From positions 744,001 through 808,000 of the forward strand of contig JAWPMV010000001.1 of the NCBI GenBank assembly GCA_033391075.1: DNA of 64,000 nucleotides. Reading direction: 5' to 3'. Source of the DNA: Bacteroidia bacterium (GTDB lineage: Bacteria; Bacteroidota; Bacteroidia; J057). The translations under genes and the position numbers were made by a program. The notes under the pieces are model-generated. The model was not told the origin of the DNA, searched no databases, and saw nothing but the letters and a program-made list of their open reading frames with translations. Of this stretch, positions 44,189 through 54,700 are shown piece after piece (position 1 is the stretch's first letter; each line of letters starts with the position of its first letter).

Positions 44189-47100
44189 ATGAGATGGATT
44201 AGTCGTGTTGTAATTTGCTTTTTGCTCTTTCTTCCACATTCCCTACTCGCTCAGCAGAATTTTACATCCGTAGCTAGCTGGCTTAAGGCCCTGGAAAAGG
44301 AAAGTAATGAAACCCGATATGGGCTGGTTTATGCCCTTACTGAAGTTCGTGGAAACAAAGTTAAAGCTGCAAAGAAGCTCTACCAGGCGCTCGAGCATTC
44401 TGATCCATTTGTTCGGAGATATGCAGCTCTTGCTTTGGGGGAGCATCAACTAGATCCCGAAAATGCCATTCCTCGTTTATGTGATTTGCTAAAAGATGAG
44501 GAGCTGGAGGTTCAGCATTATGCCCGAATTTCTCTTACGAAATATGGAAAGCCTGCTATTCCTTTTTTAGTTGAAGTCCTTGAAACAGCTGGCCCTCCTT
44601 TCCACATAGAAAATGCTCTGGATGATTTGACGTCAGATGTTAGGCATTCTCTTCCGGCAACTCATGCGACTATGGCTCTTTTGGATATAAAGGAAGGAGT
44701 TTTCGATCAAATGCTCCTACAATTAAAGAGGGAAAATGATTATGTAAAGCTGCTTTCGGATTCCTTGAGGAAAATTTTGTATCCAACCTTAAGTCCCTAT
44801 TATGCTCATCCAGAAAGCTGGATAAAACTCCCACCAGACAGCAGTCATTCTTCCTCCCTTTTGCCCTATAAAAAAGCCTTTCTCTCTATAAAGAATGGAG
44901 ACAAGGATGAAAAATATATAAGAGAATTGGAGAAGGGCCTTCAATCTTCGCAACTCGACATCGCCAAATATAGCCTCCAATTGTTATGGAATCTATTGGA
45001 TCCTCAGGCAGATAGTATTATCGCCAGCAATCTAATTAGAAGAGAATTCGCTATTTCCCCCTACCTACTCGAAATACTCATCGACAGATATGACAAATAC
45101 GGAGAGCCCTATCCCCCGCAAGATGAAGAATATGACTTTATCGGTGGAAAAAGCTGGAAGGAAGCCGAAAGCTTTGCCTTGAAAGATCGTATGAGACTGT
45201 CTCCTGTCTTTTTCTATTCTCTAAAAGAATTAGAAGAGGAAGCTGAGCCAAAGACCCGCCTTCAAATATCTCAGCTATTTAAAAAGTACTTTCCGCAGGA
45301 ACAACACACTTACGATTACCTTTTGGCAAGTTTTTATCAGGAGTCAAACATCAAAAGAAAATGCGAGTATGTGAGCCTGATTTCTCGACTGGCTAATTTG
45401 AATAAGCTCAAACTTGATTGGCCTGCCTTGATTGAGCCCATATTGAAAGACGAAAATTTAAGAAAAAGCGATTGGGAAAAGCTCAATTTAGGCTCCGCCA
45501 GTATTTCTAATCCCGAGCTCTATTCATATCTCGAAGTTTATATGACCAGGGGAAGCAAACGAGAGCGCTTTTTAGTAAGCCAGACTCTGAGAAATAATCC
45601 TGCAAGGGACTCTTCTCAATTGGATAGTTTATTTATTGCCTTACAAAAAGAAAGTGATCCGGATATCTTGCTTGCTTACCTAAGTTCTGTTGAATCTAAA
45701 AGGAACCATCTTGACTTTGACAAGGCCTGGTTTGAACTATTTGAAAAACTCAGCCAAAACGAGCATGAAAGCGTTCGGAGAAAGACCTTTTACCTCTTGT
45801 ACCAAAGATTCAGGTCTCAAGAAGGAGTCTCAGAACTTCTCCTGTCTGTCTATAATGACAAGTCCTTTAACATTCGGTATCAAGCCATTTATTGGCTTAA
45901 CTCAATTATTCCGGATAAGGAAGAAAGGCTCGCTTTTATCCTACAACAAATTCTCAAGGAAGAAGATCCAAGACTTCAAAACAGATGGATACACAGCCGC
46001 CCCAAAGGACTTCAGCCTTTCGCTTTACTACAGCCCCGATTTTATGATCATTTCAAAAAGACACTTTCTGCAAAGGATTCGACCCTAAGAGCCAATTCTG
46101 TTGCAAACTGCCTCTCGGCTCATCCTGGAGGAGAAAAATTACAGCCGGAACTTTTGGGCTTTATACAGGATGATGCCTTTACGGTCAGATTAACACTTGT
46201 AAGTAATCTATTAACCTACTCCAAAGGAAAAGAACTCCGCTTTCAGAATCGAATTGATTTTGAGGATCCGAGCCTGGAAGAAGCTCTGCTGAACCTTATT
46301 CCTAATGAAAGAAAGAGCAGTATCCGAAAAGTAGGGATTGGGCTTCTGGCTGAAACAGGCGTTTGCAAGCATGTCAATTTTTTTCAGACGCAACTGCAAA
46401 AAGAAATCAGATGGGATATGGAGAGGAGAAAATCTGATACATATCAATCTCCTCGCCCTGAGGAAGCAGTTATACCAGTTTTGCTTGAAGCTCTGGCAAA
46501 ATGTCAAAGAGATCCTTTAGCAGGAATTGAAGAAGAAGTACGGCTTCATTATCAGGAAAGTGCATACATTACTCAGGCTCAATACAACCTAAGAGGCATG
46601 AGTTTAGAAAGCCTTAAAGCAGCTCTCAGCTTTTCCCAGAAAAGTAAAGAAAGGGTCCTCACAAGGCTACCACAGTTATTAGCTGATGATTTAGAAATTC
46701 CCTCTGATACCTTCCTCCTGGAATTGACTCAATTTATCTTAAGTCAGCCCAATTCAACTTCCCCTTCAGAAGAGTCAGGATGGGGGCGACACTTTCTCCC
46801 ATACTTTAAACAGCATATCTCTGATCAGTACGATGATTGGAAAAAACTTTTCGATACGAGCCAGAATCTGAACCTTAAATCTAATCTCATACCCATTTTG
46901 CTGCTTAGGTTTGATCGGTGGGAAGAGGAATTGGAAAGCTTATTTCTGGGTTTGCTCGAAGAGCCCGATCCAAAGGTGAAAAGAGAGGCAATTTATCAAT
47001 TAACAAAGTGGCTAGAGAACAAAACGGAATTGGGTGAAACAGCTTCCTCAGATGCATTAAAAGCCAGATATTTCTCCCTTTTAGAAGAACCTGACTTTAC

Positions 47101-48220
47101 AGAAAAAAGAGAAATTCTCGATATTCTTCATCTGAAAGGAGAGATTGCTGAGCTGGGTAAAGAACGGACCTTAAAGCTATTTGAAGACGAAGCCCTCTTT
47201 TTCAAAGATCAGCTCATAGTGAGAACTTTCGATCTATATGGAAGGGATAGTAGTTACTGGTTTATCCTGCTTTCTTTGCTGGGAAGTGAAGATGATCGGG
47301 TATTTTATGAAGCGAGAATCCATCTCAAAAGAGTGTTAGATAATAATCCTCATGCGGCCAAAAGCCTGATGAAAGCTGCATTGAGCATGGAAGAGAATGC
47401 CTCTCTGGAGTTTGTGAAACTTTTGTTGGAATCAGAGCCAAAGGATCAAGAACTGCTAGCATTACTGATGCCTTTATTACACAAAAATTATTTCGAAACT
47501 GATTTCCAGGAATCAATTGCGCAGCTAAAGAAGAAGTTTATCCTGCACCTTCATGAAGATCCTAGCTTTGAGGTTAAATCTGGAAATTCATCCTTTCTGG
47601 ATGGGAATGATAAGTCTCCTCAGCTTCCCTGGCCTCCTCCGGCCTACACCAAAAGAAGTATGCTTCCATCCCATCTTTTGGGAAGTGATTCAGATACACT
47701 AGGAACTATCCTGAAGAATTTGACGGCTATTCTATATGAATCCGGATACCGGGAAAGACGAATTTATAGAACCAAGCAAGGATTTGCAGTATTGACTCAG
47801 CTAGAGCGGATACATGAGGATGTTCGACCCTGGGATGGCATCGATCGATGGACGCAGAAGGAACTTCCTCCATTGGATATTGGTGACTACCTAAGCAGGC
47901 TTTTCATGGGGAGTACGGGCCACTATCGGGTTTTACTATTTATTGTTACGGAGCTTGAAGATATTCATGGACCTGCAGGGCCGGAAGTTAATGCAAAGCA
48001 AATGTCATCCCTGATGAGTGGAGGAAGTCAGACCTTGTCAAAGTCTTATAGATCTCAGGTCTTTAAAGATATGTCAGTCCATTGTCTGATCTACCAATTT
48101 GAAAAAAGAAATGGCGGCGAAACTTTACTTATCCGTCAATCTCCCTTCGTAGTAGAGGACCATCTTCAAAAGGCTGGATTTATGGATAAACTCAATCAAT
48201 TTGCCCGCAAAAGAGAATGA
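44189..48220 (+). CDS. Large exported HEAT-repeat protein with unnamed C-terminal domain
   Basis: A 1343-residue protein with a signal peptide (to about residue 21, SLLAQ) and helical HEAT-type repeats over most of its length, clear near 60-150 (YALTEVRGNKVKAAKKL, DPFVRRYAALALGEH, EVQHYARISL) and again in the centre and C-terminal half. From about 1140 a separate domain begins with LPWPPPAY and continues through LGTILKNLTAILYESGYRE, GFAVLTQLERI and YRVLLFIVTE. I recall such WPPP-GY-GFALVT domains beside other bacterial HEAT/CHAT genes but know no function. Its stop overlaps the CHAT gene start (ATGA). Confidence 0.85.
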   Translation: MRWISRVVICFLLFLPHSLLAQQNFTSVASWLKALEKESNETRYGLVYALTEVRGNKVKAAKKLYQALEHSDPFVRRYAALALGEHQLDPENAIPRLCDLLKDEELEVQHYARISLTKYGKPAIPFLVEVLETAGPPFHIENALDDLTSDVRHSLPATHATMALLDIKEGVFDQMLLQLKRENDYVKLLSDSLRKILYPTLSPYYAHPESWIKLPPDSSHSSSLLPYKKAFLSIKNGDKDEKYIRELEKGLQSSQLDIAKYSLQLLWNLLDPQADSIIASNLIRREFAISPYLLEILIDRYDKYGEPYPPQDEEYDFIGGKSWKEAESFALKDRMRLSPVFFYSLKELEEEAEPKTRLQISQLFKKYFPQEQHTYDYLLASFYQESNIKRKCEYVSLISRLANLNKLKLDWPALIEPILKDENLRKSDWEKLNLGSASISNPELYSYLEVYMTRGSKRERFLVSQTLRNNPARDSSQLDSLFIALQKESDPDILLAYLSSVESKRNHLDFDKAWFELFEKLSQNEHESVRRKTFYLLYQRFRSQEGVSELLLSVYNDKSFNIRYQAIYWLNSIIPDKEERLAFILQQILKEEDPRLQNRWIHSRPKGLQPFALLQPRFYDHFKKTLSAKDSTLRANSVANCLSAHPGGEKLQPELLGFIQDDAFTVRLTLVSNLLTYSKGKELRFQNRIDFEDPSLEEALLNLIPNERKSSIRKVGIGLLAETGVCKHVNFFQTQLQKEIRWDMERRKSDTYQSPRPEEAVIPVLLEALAKCQRDPLAGIEEEVRLHYQESAYITQAQYNLRGMSLESLKAALSFSQKSKERVLTRLPQLLADDLEIPSDTFLLELTQFILSQPNSTSPSEESGWGRHFLPYFKQHISDQYDDWKKLFDTSQNLNLKSNLIPILLLRFDRWEEELESLFLGLLEEPDPKVKREAIYQLTKWLENKTELGETASSDALKARYFSLLEEPDFTEKREILDILHLKGEIAELGKERTLKLFEDEALFFKDQLIVRTFDLYGRDSSYWFILLSLLGSEDDRVFYEARIHLKRVLDNNPHAAKSLMKAALSMEENASLEFVKLLLESEPKDQELLALLMPLLHKNYFETDFQESIAQLKKKFILHLHEDPSFEVKSGNSSFLDGNDKSPQLPWPPPAYTKRSMLPSHLLGSDSDTLGTILKNLTAILYESGYRERRIYRTKQGFAVLTQLERIHEDVRPWDGIDRWTQKELPPLDIGDYLSRLFMGSTGHYRVLLFIVTELEDIHGPAGPEVNAKQMSSLMSGGSQTLSKSYRSQVFKDMSVHCLIYQFEKRNGGETLLIRQSPFVVEDHLQKAGFMDKLNQFARKRE

Positions 48221-49302
48221 GCAAGGAAAGCACACAAATAAAAGCTGCAGATACCTACATGCTCCGCCTCTGGAAACTATGGGGAGCGGGCATGGGATTT
48301 TTACTTGTGCTCATCCTTTTTATGACCATAAGTGGAGCCGGACCTTTTGAGGGAAAGATCAGCTTGACCTGGATGATGACAGGTATTTTGGCTCTGCCGC
48401 TTCTCGGCTTGTTTTTCGGGCAAAAACTGTTGGCTGATGGCCGATTTACCTTCAATGAACAGGTCTTTAAGATAAGTTATATAGGTTCGTTGCTCTATAT
48501 CGTACTTTGTTTGATTGTCTATCTGGGGACTCCATTTTTCAGTACGATGGGACAAATTCCTCCTATACAAGTGATTCAAAATGCCCTTTTAGGACTCCTG
48601 CCTTTACAATCCTTGATCTGGTTTTCATTTTGGTTGCTTTTCTATAAAAAGCGAGAGCTCCTCATTAATCAAAAAATTCTCTTTCTCAGTGCAAATCCCA
48701 AACAAACGGATCAGCTGCGCATAGGGGAGGAGGTACGAAAAATTAGTACTGGATTGAAGCAGGCCAAATACCGCGAGCAATTTGAGCTCAAACAGGAATG
48801 GGCGGTCACGGTAGATACTTTGCAGCAATCTTTATTGGACGAAAAACCGGAATTCGTACACTTTTCAGGGCATGGAGGCAGTCTCGATCAGCAATTGTCC
48901 GGAGGATTTCGCTCCCTGGATTTTGGGGATGAAGGAGCTCCTGAAGATGAATCCGGACTTGCCTTAGAGGAAGAGAATGGGAAACTAAAATTTGTAAAAA
49001 CCCAGGCCCTTAGCAATCTCTTTAAACTATTTTCCGGCGAAGTGAAATGCGTCCTGCTCAATGCATGTTATTCGGAGGTTCAGGCAGAAGCCATCGTTGA
49101 ACATATTCCTTATGTCATTGGTATGAAAAGTTCGATACCGGATTCTGCTGCTATTGCCTTTTCTGTAGGATTCTATAAAGCCCTGGGAGCAGGTGAATCT
49201 ATTCCTTTTGCTTTTGACATGGGAAAGAATAGCATACAATTGCAAGACTTAAACGGAGCCGATTTGCCGGTTTTGCTTGAGAAAAATCCTGCCTCAAAAT
49301 AG
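48217..49302 (+). CDS. Membrane-anchored CHAT-domain protease
   Basis: A 361-residue protein with four predicted membrane spans (about 17-41, 48-73, 83-108, 119-146) followed by a CHAT (caspase-HetF) domain from about 152. The fold start is KILFLSANPKQTDQLRIGEE; the catalytic dyad is His219 in HFSGHGG and Cys284 in LLNACYSE. CHAT proteases are caspase-like enzymes; several are effectors of bacterial immune or cell-death systems. Here the protease domain would face one side of the inner membrane, and the coupled HEAT protein is a candidate sensor or substrate. The pairing is seen; the function is inference. Confidence 0.88.
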   Translation: MSKESTQIKAADTYMLRLWKLWGAGMGFLLVLILFMTISGAGPFEGKISLTWMMTGILALPLLGLFFGQKLLADGRFTFNEQVFKISYIGSLLYIVLCLIVYLGTPFFSTMGQIPPIQVIQNALLGLLPLQSLIWFSFWLLFYKKRELLINQKILFLSANPKQTDQLRIGEEVRKISTGLKQAKYREQFELKQEWAVTVDTLQQSLLDEKPEFVHFSGHGGSLDQQLSGGFRSLDFGDEGAPEDESGLALEEENGKLKFVKTQALSNLFKLFSGEVKCVLLNACYSEVQAEAIVEHIPYVIGMKSSIPDSAAIAFSVGFYKALGAGESIPFAFDMGKNSIQLQDLNGADLPVLLEKNPASK

Positions 49303-49303
49303 A

Positions 49304-49336
49304 CAAATCGTTCTGCCATCCGGGCAAAACGATTTG
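49304..49336. terminator. Hairpin between convergent CHAT and S41 peptidase genes
   Basis: CAAATCGTT (49304-49312) pairs with AACGATTTG (49328-49336), with inner TGCC/GGCA pairs. It begins two bases after the CHAT stop codon and 21 bases before the S41 stop on the other strand, so it could serve both. No T-run is present. Confidence 0.5.
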
Positions 49337-49356
49337 AATGTGTAAGCGAGAGTTTG

Positions 49357-51546
49357 CTAGTCTTTCAAAATAAGCTCGATGGCCTTTTCCAGAAGCTCAT
49401 CCCTGCCTTCTCTGACTCCTTTAATTGTAGGCTTTACTTCTACATCAGGAACGATACCGATCCGTTGAGTTTCAGTCCCATCCGGATAGTAAACCCCGAT
49501 GCCGGAGATCATGGTACTCATGCCTCCAGGCAGGTTAATATTGGAAACATTACCGTCCGCTGCTGCTGTAGTGCTTCCCACAATGGTGGCATTAGGGGAT
49601 GCGCGAAAAGCCATGGAGGTATACTCGGCCTGACTCTGACTGATTTCGTTTAGCAGCACTATGACTTTTCCTTTGAAATGCTTTTTACTTGGAGAAATTT
49701 TCAGATCCGTACCGAAGCTAAATTCGCCGGGCTTGTTGATGTTGCCGCTTGTAAATTTGACAAAAGGAGCAGATTTCTCCAGGAAATAGCTGCCCAATTT
49801 AAAGGGAACAAAAGTGCTGGGATAATTTCGAATATCAATGACGATTCCTTTGCAATCGATGAACTGCTTCTTGATTTCAGGGATGTCTTCATCTTTGATA
49901 ATTCCGAGCGTGACATATCCGATATTATTATTCAGCATTTTGTAGGATTTCTCTCCTTTCCCCCGAAAGACCATCTGCAGACTCAAATCCTTGCCTTCAT
50001 AGGTCGGCAGCTTTAGGGTAGTTTCCTTGGAATCACGCAGGTACGTAATTTCTATTTCTTCCTCATTAGAACGCAAAATATCGCGAGCAATATCTCTCAA
50101 GCGGGTAGGCTCATTGGAAGCAGGGAAATACTTCCGCATTTCTTCCACCTTTTCTTCTACCTTTTTTCCATTTACCTGTGTAATGATATCTCCCGGCTTA
50201 AGTTCGGTCTCTGATGCAAAGTCTGAGTTAAAGAAATCCGCGATCACCAATTTCCCTTCTATGAAACGGGTATAAAGCGGCGCATAACGTTCCCCTTTCC
50301 ATTCGCGAATCTTATCAGAACCTCCCCAAAGGTTGGCATGTGTATCTTGTATGTCCCCAATGATCTGAACCATAGCGAATTCGTATTCCAATTCGTCCTC
50401 GGCCTCTAAAAATGCTGGCAAATAGGCTTTGAGTTGAGGACCCCAGTCTTTATCCATCAAGTGCTTATATGGGAAGAAATAGTGAATAGCATTCCAATAC
50501 CGAAAAAGCGCCAATAAGCGAAATCCCTGATCAGGATAGGGCATGTCCGCATAGCCATCTTCGTGTCTGAATTGCGGATTTCCGACGCCGGGGGACATGC
50601 CGATGTAATAATGATTGCCCTGGTGCCTGTTTTGGAGGATGAATAATAGCTGTTCTTTGAGTTTTGGATTCATCTGGCCGTCCTTTAGCCAGGCATGATC
50701 GGCTTGTAGAAAGGCGTCTTCATCGTATTCTTTGCACCTTGCGCAGCTTTGTACTTCTCCCAAACTCTCAATCCATGCAAGCATGAGCACCTCTCTTGCT
50801 TCTCTTTGGTCTGCATCGAGGTATTTGGGTAAAAATCGGAAGAGTTCGAAATCCCAATTATAATCTCCCCTGCCAATGGCAGGGTGATGGTATTTCAGGA
50901 ACCCCCATACTTTCCCCAAAAACTCCAGATCTGTCAAAAGCGCTTTGTCCAGCTTTTCAATGCTTATACCTGAGCCACTACTGAAAGCTGTATCTTTTTC
51001 GGCTGCAGACAAACTCTTTTCCGGTGCATCCTCCAGTTTTTTTCCATCGATTCTAATCTCCAGATCGTCCAGCCATACTTTTCCCTTCCCGACCAATAAA
51101 GCACCAAAGACAATTTGCCTGGTTTCCTCCTCATCGTATTTCAACTCTATCTCATATTCCTTCCAATCGGTAGTTCCCGTTACGCCTCTGTTGTTCATAT
51201 TATCAAAAGCCACACGGGGATCCAGCCTCAACCAAAGTCCTGCATAGCCTTCGCTTACATTTTCCGTTTTCAGGAAGCCGGTCAGTTTAATCTTCTTCCC
51301 TTTAAATTTTGCCGGAACCGTATAGGCAAATGCTTGAAATCCGATATCATCATTTTTGTTCTCGATGGATGCTGAATACTTTCCTCCATGAAAAACCTCA
51401 CTGTCGATGGCATTTTCATAGGAGCCATTTCCGAAATTATTCCATTTCAGGGCTTTGCCGTCTTTTACGTTTTCGAAATCCAGGTTATCCTGGGCAAAAA
51501 TAGAAGTGCTAAAAAAGAGGATGAGTAGTAGGATTGAGGTTCTCAT
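49357..51546 (-). CDS. Secreted S41 family (C-terminal processing) peptidase
   Basis: A 729-residue protein with a signal peptide (to about residue 19, TSIFAQ). Residues about 20-170 form a carbohydrate-binding-like beta domain (NLDFENVKDG, FHGGKYSASI). A PDZ-like part (about 440-520) includes LKPGDIITQVNGKKVEE, and the S41 domain (about 550-720) has the nucleophile Ser in NEISQSQAEYT and the family end GIVPDVEVKPT. It would degrade proteins or peptides outside the cytoplasm or be anchored to the envelope. It stands alone between hairpin 49304-49336 and the subtilase gene. Confidence 0.9.
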   Translation of the reverse strand: MRTSILLLILFFSTSIFAQDNLDFENVKDGKALKWNNFGNGSYENAIDSEVFHGGKYSASIENKNDDIGFQAFAYTVPAKFKGKKIKLTGFLKTENVSEGYAGLWLRLDPRVAFDNMNNRGVTGTTDWKEYEIELKYDEEETRQIVFGALLVGKGKVWLDDLEIRIDGKKLEDAPEKSLSAAEKDTAFSSGSGISIEKLDKALLTDLEFLGKVWGFLKYHHPAIGRGDYNWDFELFRFLPKYLDADQREAREVLMLAWIESLGEVQSCARCKEYDEDAFLQADHAWLKDGQMNPKLKEQLLFILQNRHQGNHYYIGMSPGVGNPQFRHEDGYADMPYPDQGFRLLALFRYWNAIHYFFPYKHLMDKDWGPQLKAYLPAFLEAEDELEYEFAMVQIIGDIQDTHANLWGGSDKIREWKGERYAPLYTRFIEGKLVIADFFNSDFASETELKPGDIITQVNGKKVEEKVEEMRKYFPASNEPTRLRDIARDILRSNEEEIEITYLRDSKETTLKLPTYEGKDLSLQMVFRGKGEKSYKMLNNNIGYVTLGIIKDEDIPEIKKQFIDCKGIVIDIRNYPSTFVPFKLGSYFLEKSAPFVKFTSGNINKPGEFSFGTDLKISPSKKHFKGKVIVLLNEISQSQAEYTSMAFRASPNATIVGSTTAAADGNVSNINLPGGMSTMISGIGVYYPDGTETQRIGIVPDVEVKPTIKGVREGRDELLEKAIELILKD

Positions 51547-51757
51547 GTGATCGTGTTTTAGGTGAAAATGAGATGGGTGCTAATCTTAGGGCTTTCAAGT
51601 TAGGGATAAAGAAGACAAGATACTGCTTTTGCCTATTTGCGAAACATTCTTTCTCCATGAATATATACCACAACAATTGCCTTTTTCGTTCCGAATTAAA
51701 GTGCTAAGTTTCGACTCTTAGAAACAAACACAGAAGACGGAAATTACACCCTTGTAC

Positions 51758-54700
51758 ATGCGGCTGATCTTTCTCGCCAGGCACTTGCTCTTCTCCCCAC
51801 GCTTCTTACTCCTAATTTTTGCTTTGGGATTCTTTTCTCAGAGTCAGGCACAAGTGGAGGTGAATGTAAAGCTGGCGCCTGGAAATACTTCTTTGCAGCA
51901 ATTTTTTCGAAGCGATAAAGGCAATCAAAATCTTGCCAAATCCCTTCCGATTGCTTTGCAGCAAAATTATCCTTTTCTCCAAAATATCAGATCAGCACAA
52001 AGCCTCCAATCCTCTGTCGCCAAAAACTTGCAGGGAAATGCAGAAGTAGCTCGACTTTTTACCCTCGAATTTGATGGAAACAGTAGCCTAATCTCTCAAC
52101 TGCAAGCCAGTGGCGCTTTTGAATTTGTGGAGGAAAACAGGACCATGCAATTGGATTTTGTGCCGGAAGAGATCATACCTACAGATGATTCCCTCAGCGT
52201 ACAGTGGTACCACCCCTATATAAAATCATTTGCTGCCTGGGAATACACCAAAGGCAGTCCCAACATAAAAATCGGAGTCATTGATACCGGCCTGGATTAC
52301 GAACATCCGGAATTCGTAGGCAAATACCTTGTCAATAGCCTGGAGGATGCAAATGGAAATGGGACATTTGAGCCCTGGTCTGTGAGTGAAACGAGAGATG
52401 GAAAGACCGGAGACTTCGATGGCCTTGACAATGATAATAATGGCTTTGTGGATGATGTGTCTGGCTATGATTTTACCGATCAGCCTCGCAATCCGGTAGG
52501 AGGCGATTACCTCTTTCCCGATCCCAATCCCACAGATGACAACAATCACGGAACCATGGTTTCCGGGGTCATCTTCGCCAGGCATGACAATACCTATGGA
52601 GGCGCAGGTCTGGCTCCGGATTGTAAACTTCTTCCCATACGTGCATTTGGGCCGACCGGAGCGGGAGAAGATGATGATATCGCACGATCTATTATTTATG
52701 CTGCTGATCAGGGTGTGCAAATCCTCAACTTCAGCTTTGGAGATATTTATCCTTCGCTGATGGTGCATGAAGCCATCAAATACGCCTACAGCAAAGGCAT
52801 TGTTATGGTGAGTTCGGCAGGAAATGCCAGAGGGGACGATTTGCATTATCCCTCCGGTTTCAATGAGGTAATATCCGTTTCTGCTTCTACGGCTGATTTG
52901 GAAAGTGGAAGAGAATTTCTTTTTCCCCTGAGTAGCTATGGGGTTACAGTAGACATGACCGCACCAGGAGCCGGAATTTTTGTGCCTGTACCCCTCGATT
53001 CTACCAAAAGTATAGACGAGGCTTTTACCCGTACGCAAGGAACCAGCTTTTCAGCGCCAATGGTGGCTGCTGCGGTTGCCTTGCTTTTTGCCAAGGACGG
53101 GATAAGAAGCCCTCAGCAGATCCGGGGCATTCTGGCATCTTCTTCAGACGATCTTTCCGATCCGGGATGGGATCATTTTACCGGTGCGGGGAGGTTGAAT
53201 CTGCTGCGTGCCTTACAAGTGGTAGGCGCTTCTCATGTAGAATTACTTTCGCCCGAAAATGACAGAGGAAGCGATCAGGATGTGGTGCATATTATTGGGA
53301 CCGTACTGGATCCTGAATTCGAACGCTATCATGTGGAATATCAGGAGGGGACAGAAGATCAGAATCCCTGGGTATCGATTCTGGCAGATCAGATATATCA
53401 GACCGATCAGGATACCCTGGCGAGCTGGGATTTGACAGATTTGCCGGAAGGAGAATATACGCTTCGACTTAGGGTCGAAAAATCAAATGGATTCACCAAT
53501 GAGGATCGCATCCGCTTTATCCGGGATAAAAGTGCCCCTGAAATTGAAATTAAGAGGGCTTCACAGGCCTGGGACAATGATGAAAGGAAAGCTTTGGTTC
53601 TCTTTCGCAGTTCTGATCAGGGCTTCCATACCCTCAATTATCGGCTTCAGGGAACGACTGTATACAAACAGGAAACCTTCGACCGAACTACCCGAAACGG
53701 AGATTTTTTATTAGGCAATAATGTCCTGACTCCCGGGACCTATGAATTTTTCATCGAGAGTCGTAACCTGGCCGGACTTAGTGGCCAAAGCGAAATGGGA
53801 ACTTTTACTTTTCAGCCGGAATTCATCAAACAATCCGGCTTCAATGAGCTGGATTATAAATTGCCCAATGGACGCTTTCTCCCGAAAACCTATGATACCG
53901 ACAATGACCAGCTCAAAGAAGTGGTCATGAATGTGTATGACGAAAGACTTTCCTTTGGGAAGTTGAAAATCTTTGAGTTTACCGGCAATGAATTCGTAGA
54001 AAAAGACTCTCTAAGTGATTTTCGGCGGATTCTGATCCCCAAAGGCCTGGAGGATACAGATGGAGATGGCTTATGGGAACTCTTGTGCTCGGTCAATGAT
54101 TCGACCTATTTATTGGAGCAGGTTTCAGAGGGTGGAAGGTTTGAAACCCAGATGTGGTCCAATGAAGGCCAGCGGAAATTCTCGGCCAATTTTGGTGATA
54201 CAGATGGGGACGGAAAGCTGGATATCCTCATGCGAAATGCTAAGGATTTCTTTGTATTCAAAGGGGTAGTCGGCAATTTCAATGAAGTAGCTACTCTGGA
54301 AAACATTACCCAGGATTTTGAGGGACCTGGATTTACGCAGGCATTGGTAGAGGATTTTGATAAGGATGGAAATACCGAAATACTGTTCGGCGACAATGAT
54401 GCAGACTTTCTAATCTATGAGCATACGGGAGGGGATAATTATGTGAATGTCCTGGCAGATACCAGTTTGATTGCCAATGAAAATTCTGAAGTATATTTTG
54501 AAAAAGGCGATTTTGATAATGATGGTATCGTCGAATTCTTTGTTGGCATCCATACCTCCGATCTCGAAAACATCGACAAGGAATTTGATACCCCGCATTG
54601 GGTGCTACGCATCTTCAAAGCCACTGCGAATAATCAATATGATGTGGTTTGGGAGGATGTGATTTACGATATAGATTCCAAGACTTACAATGCACTTACT

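Noticed and set aside
52226-53038. 270-codon open frame opposite the subtilase gene
   Set aside because: Shadow of the conserved S8 catalytic domain; its product has no recognisable features.
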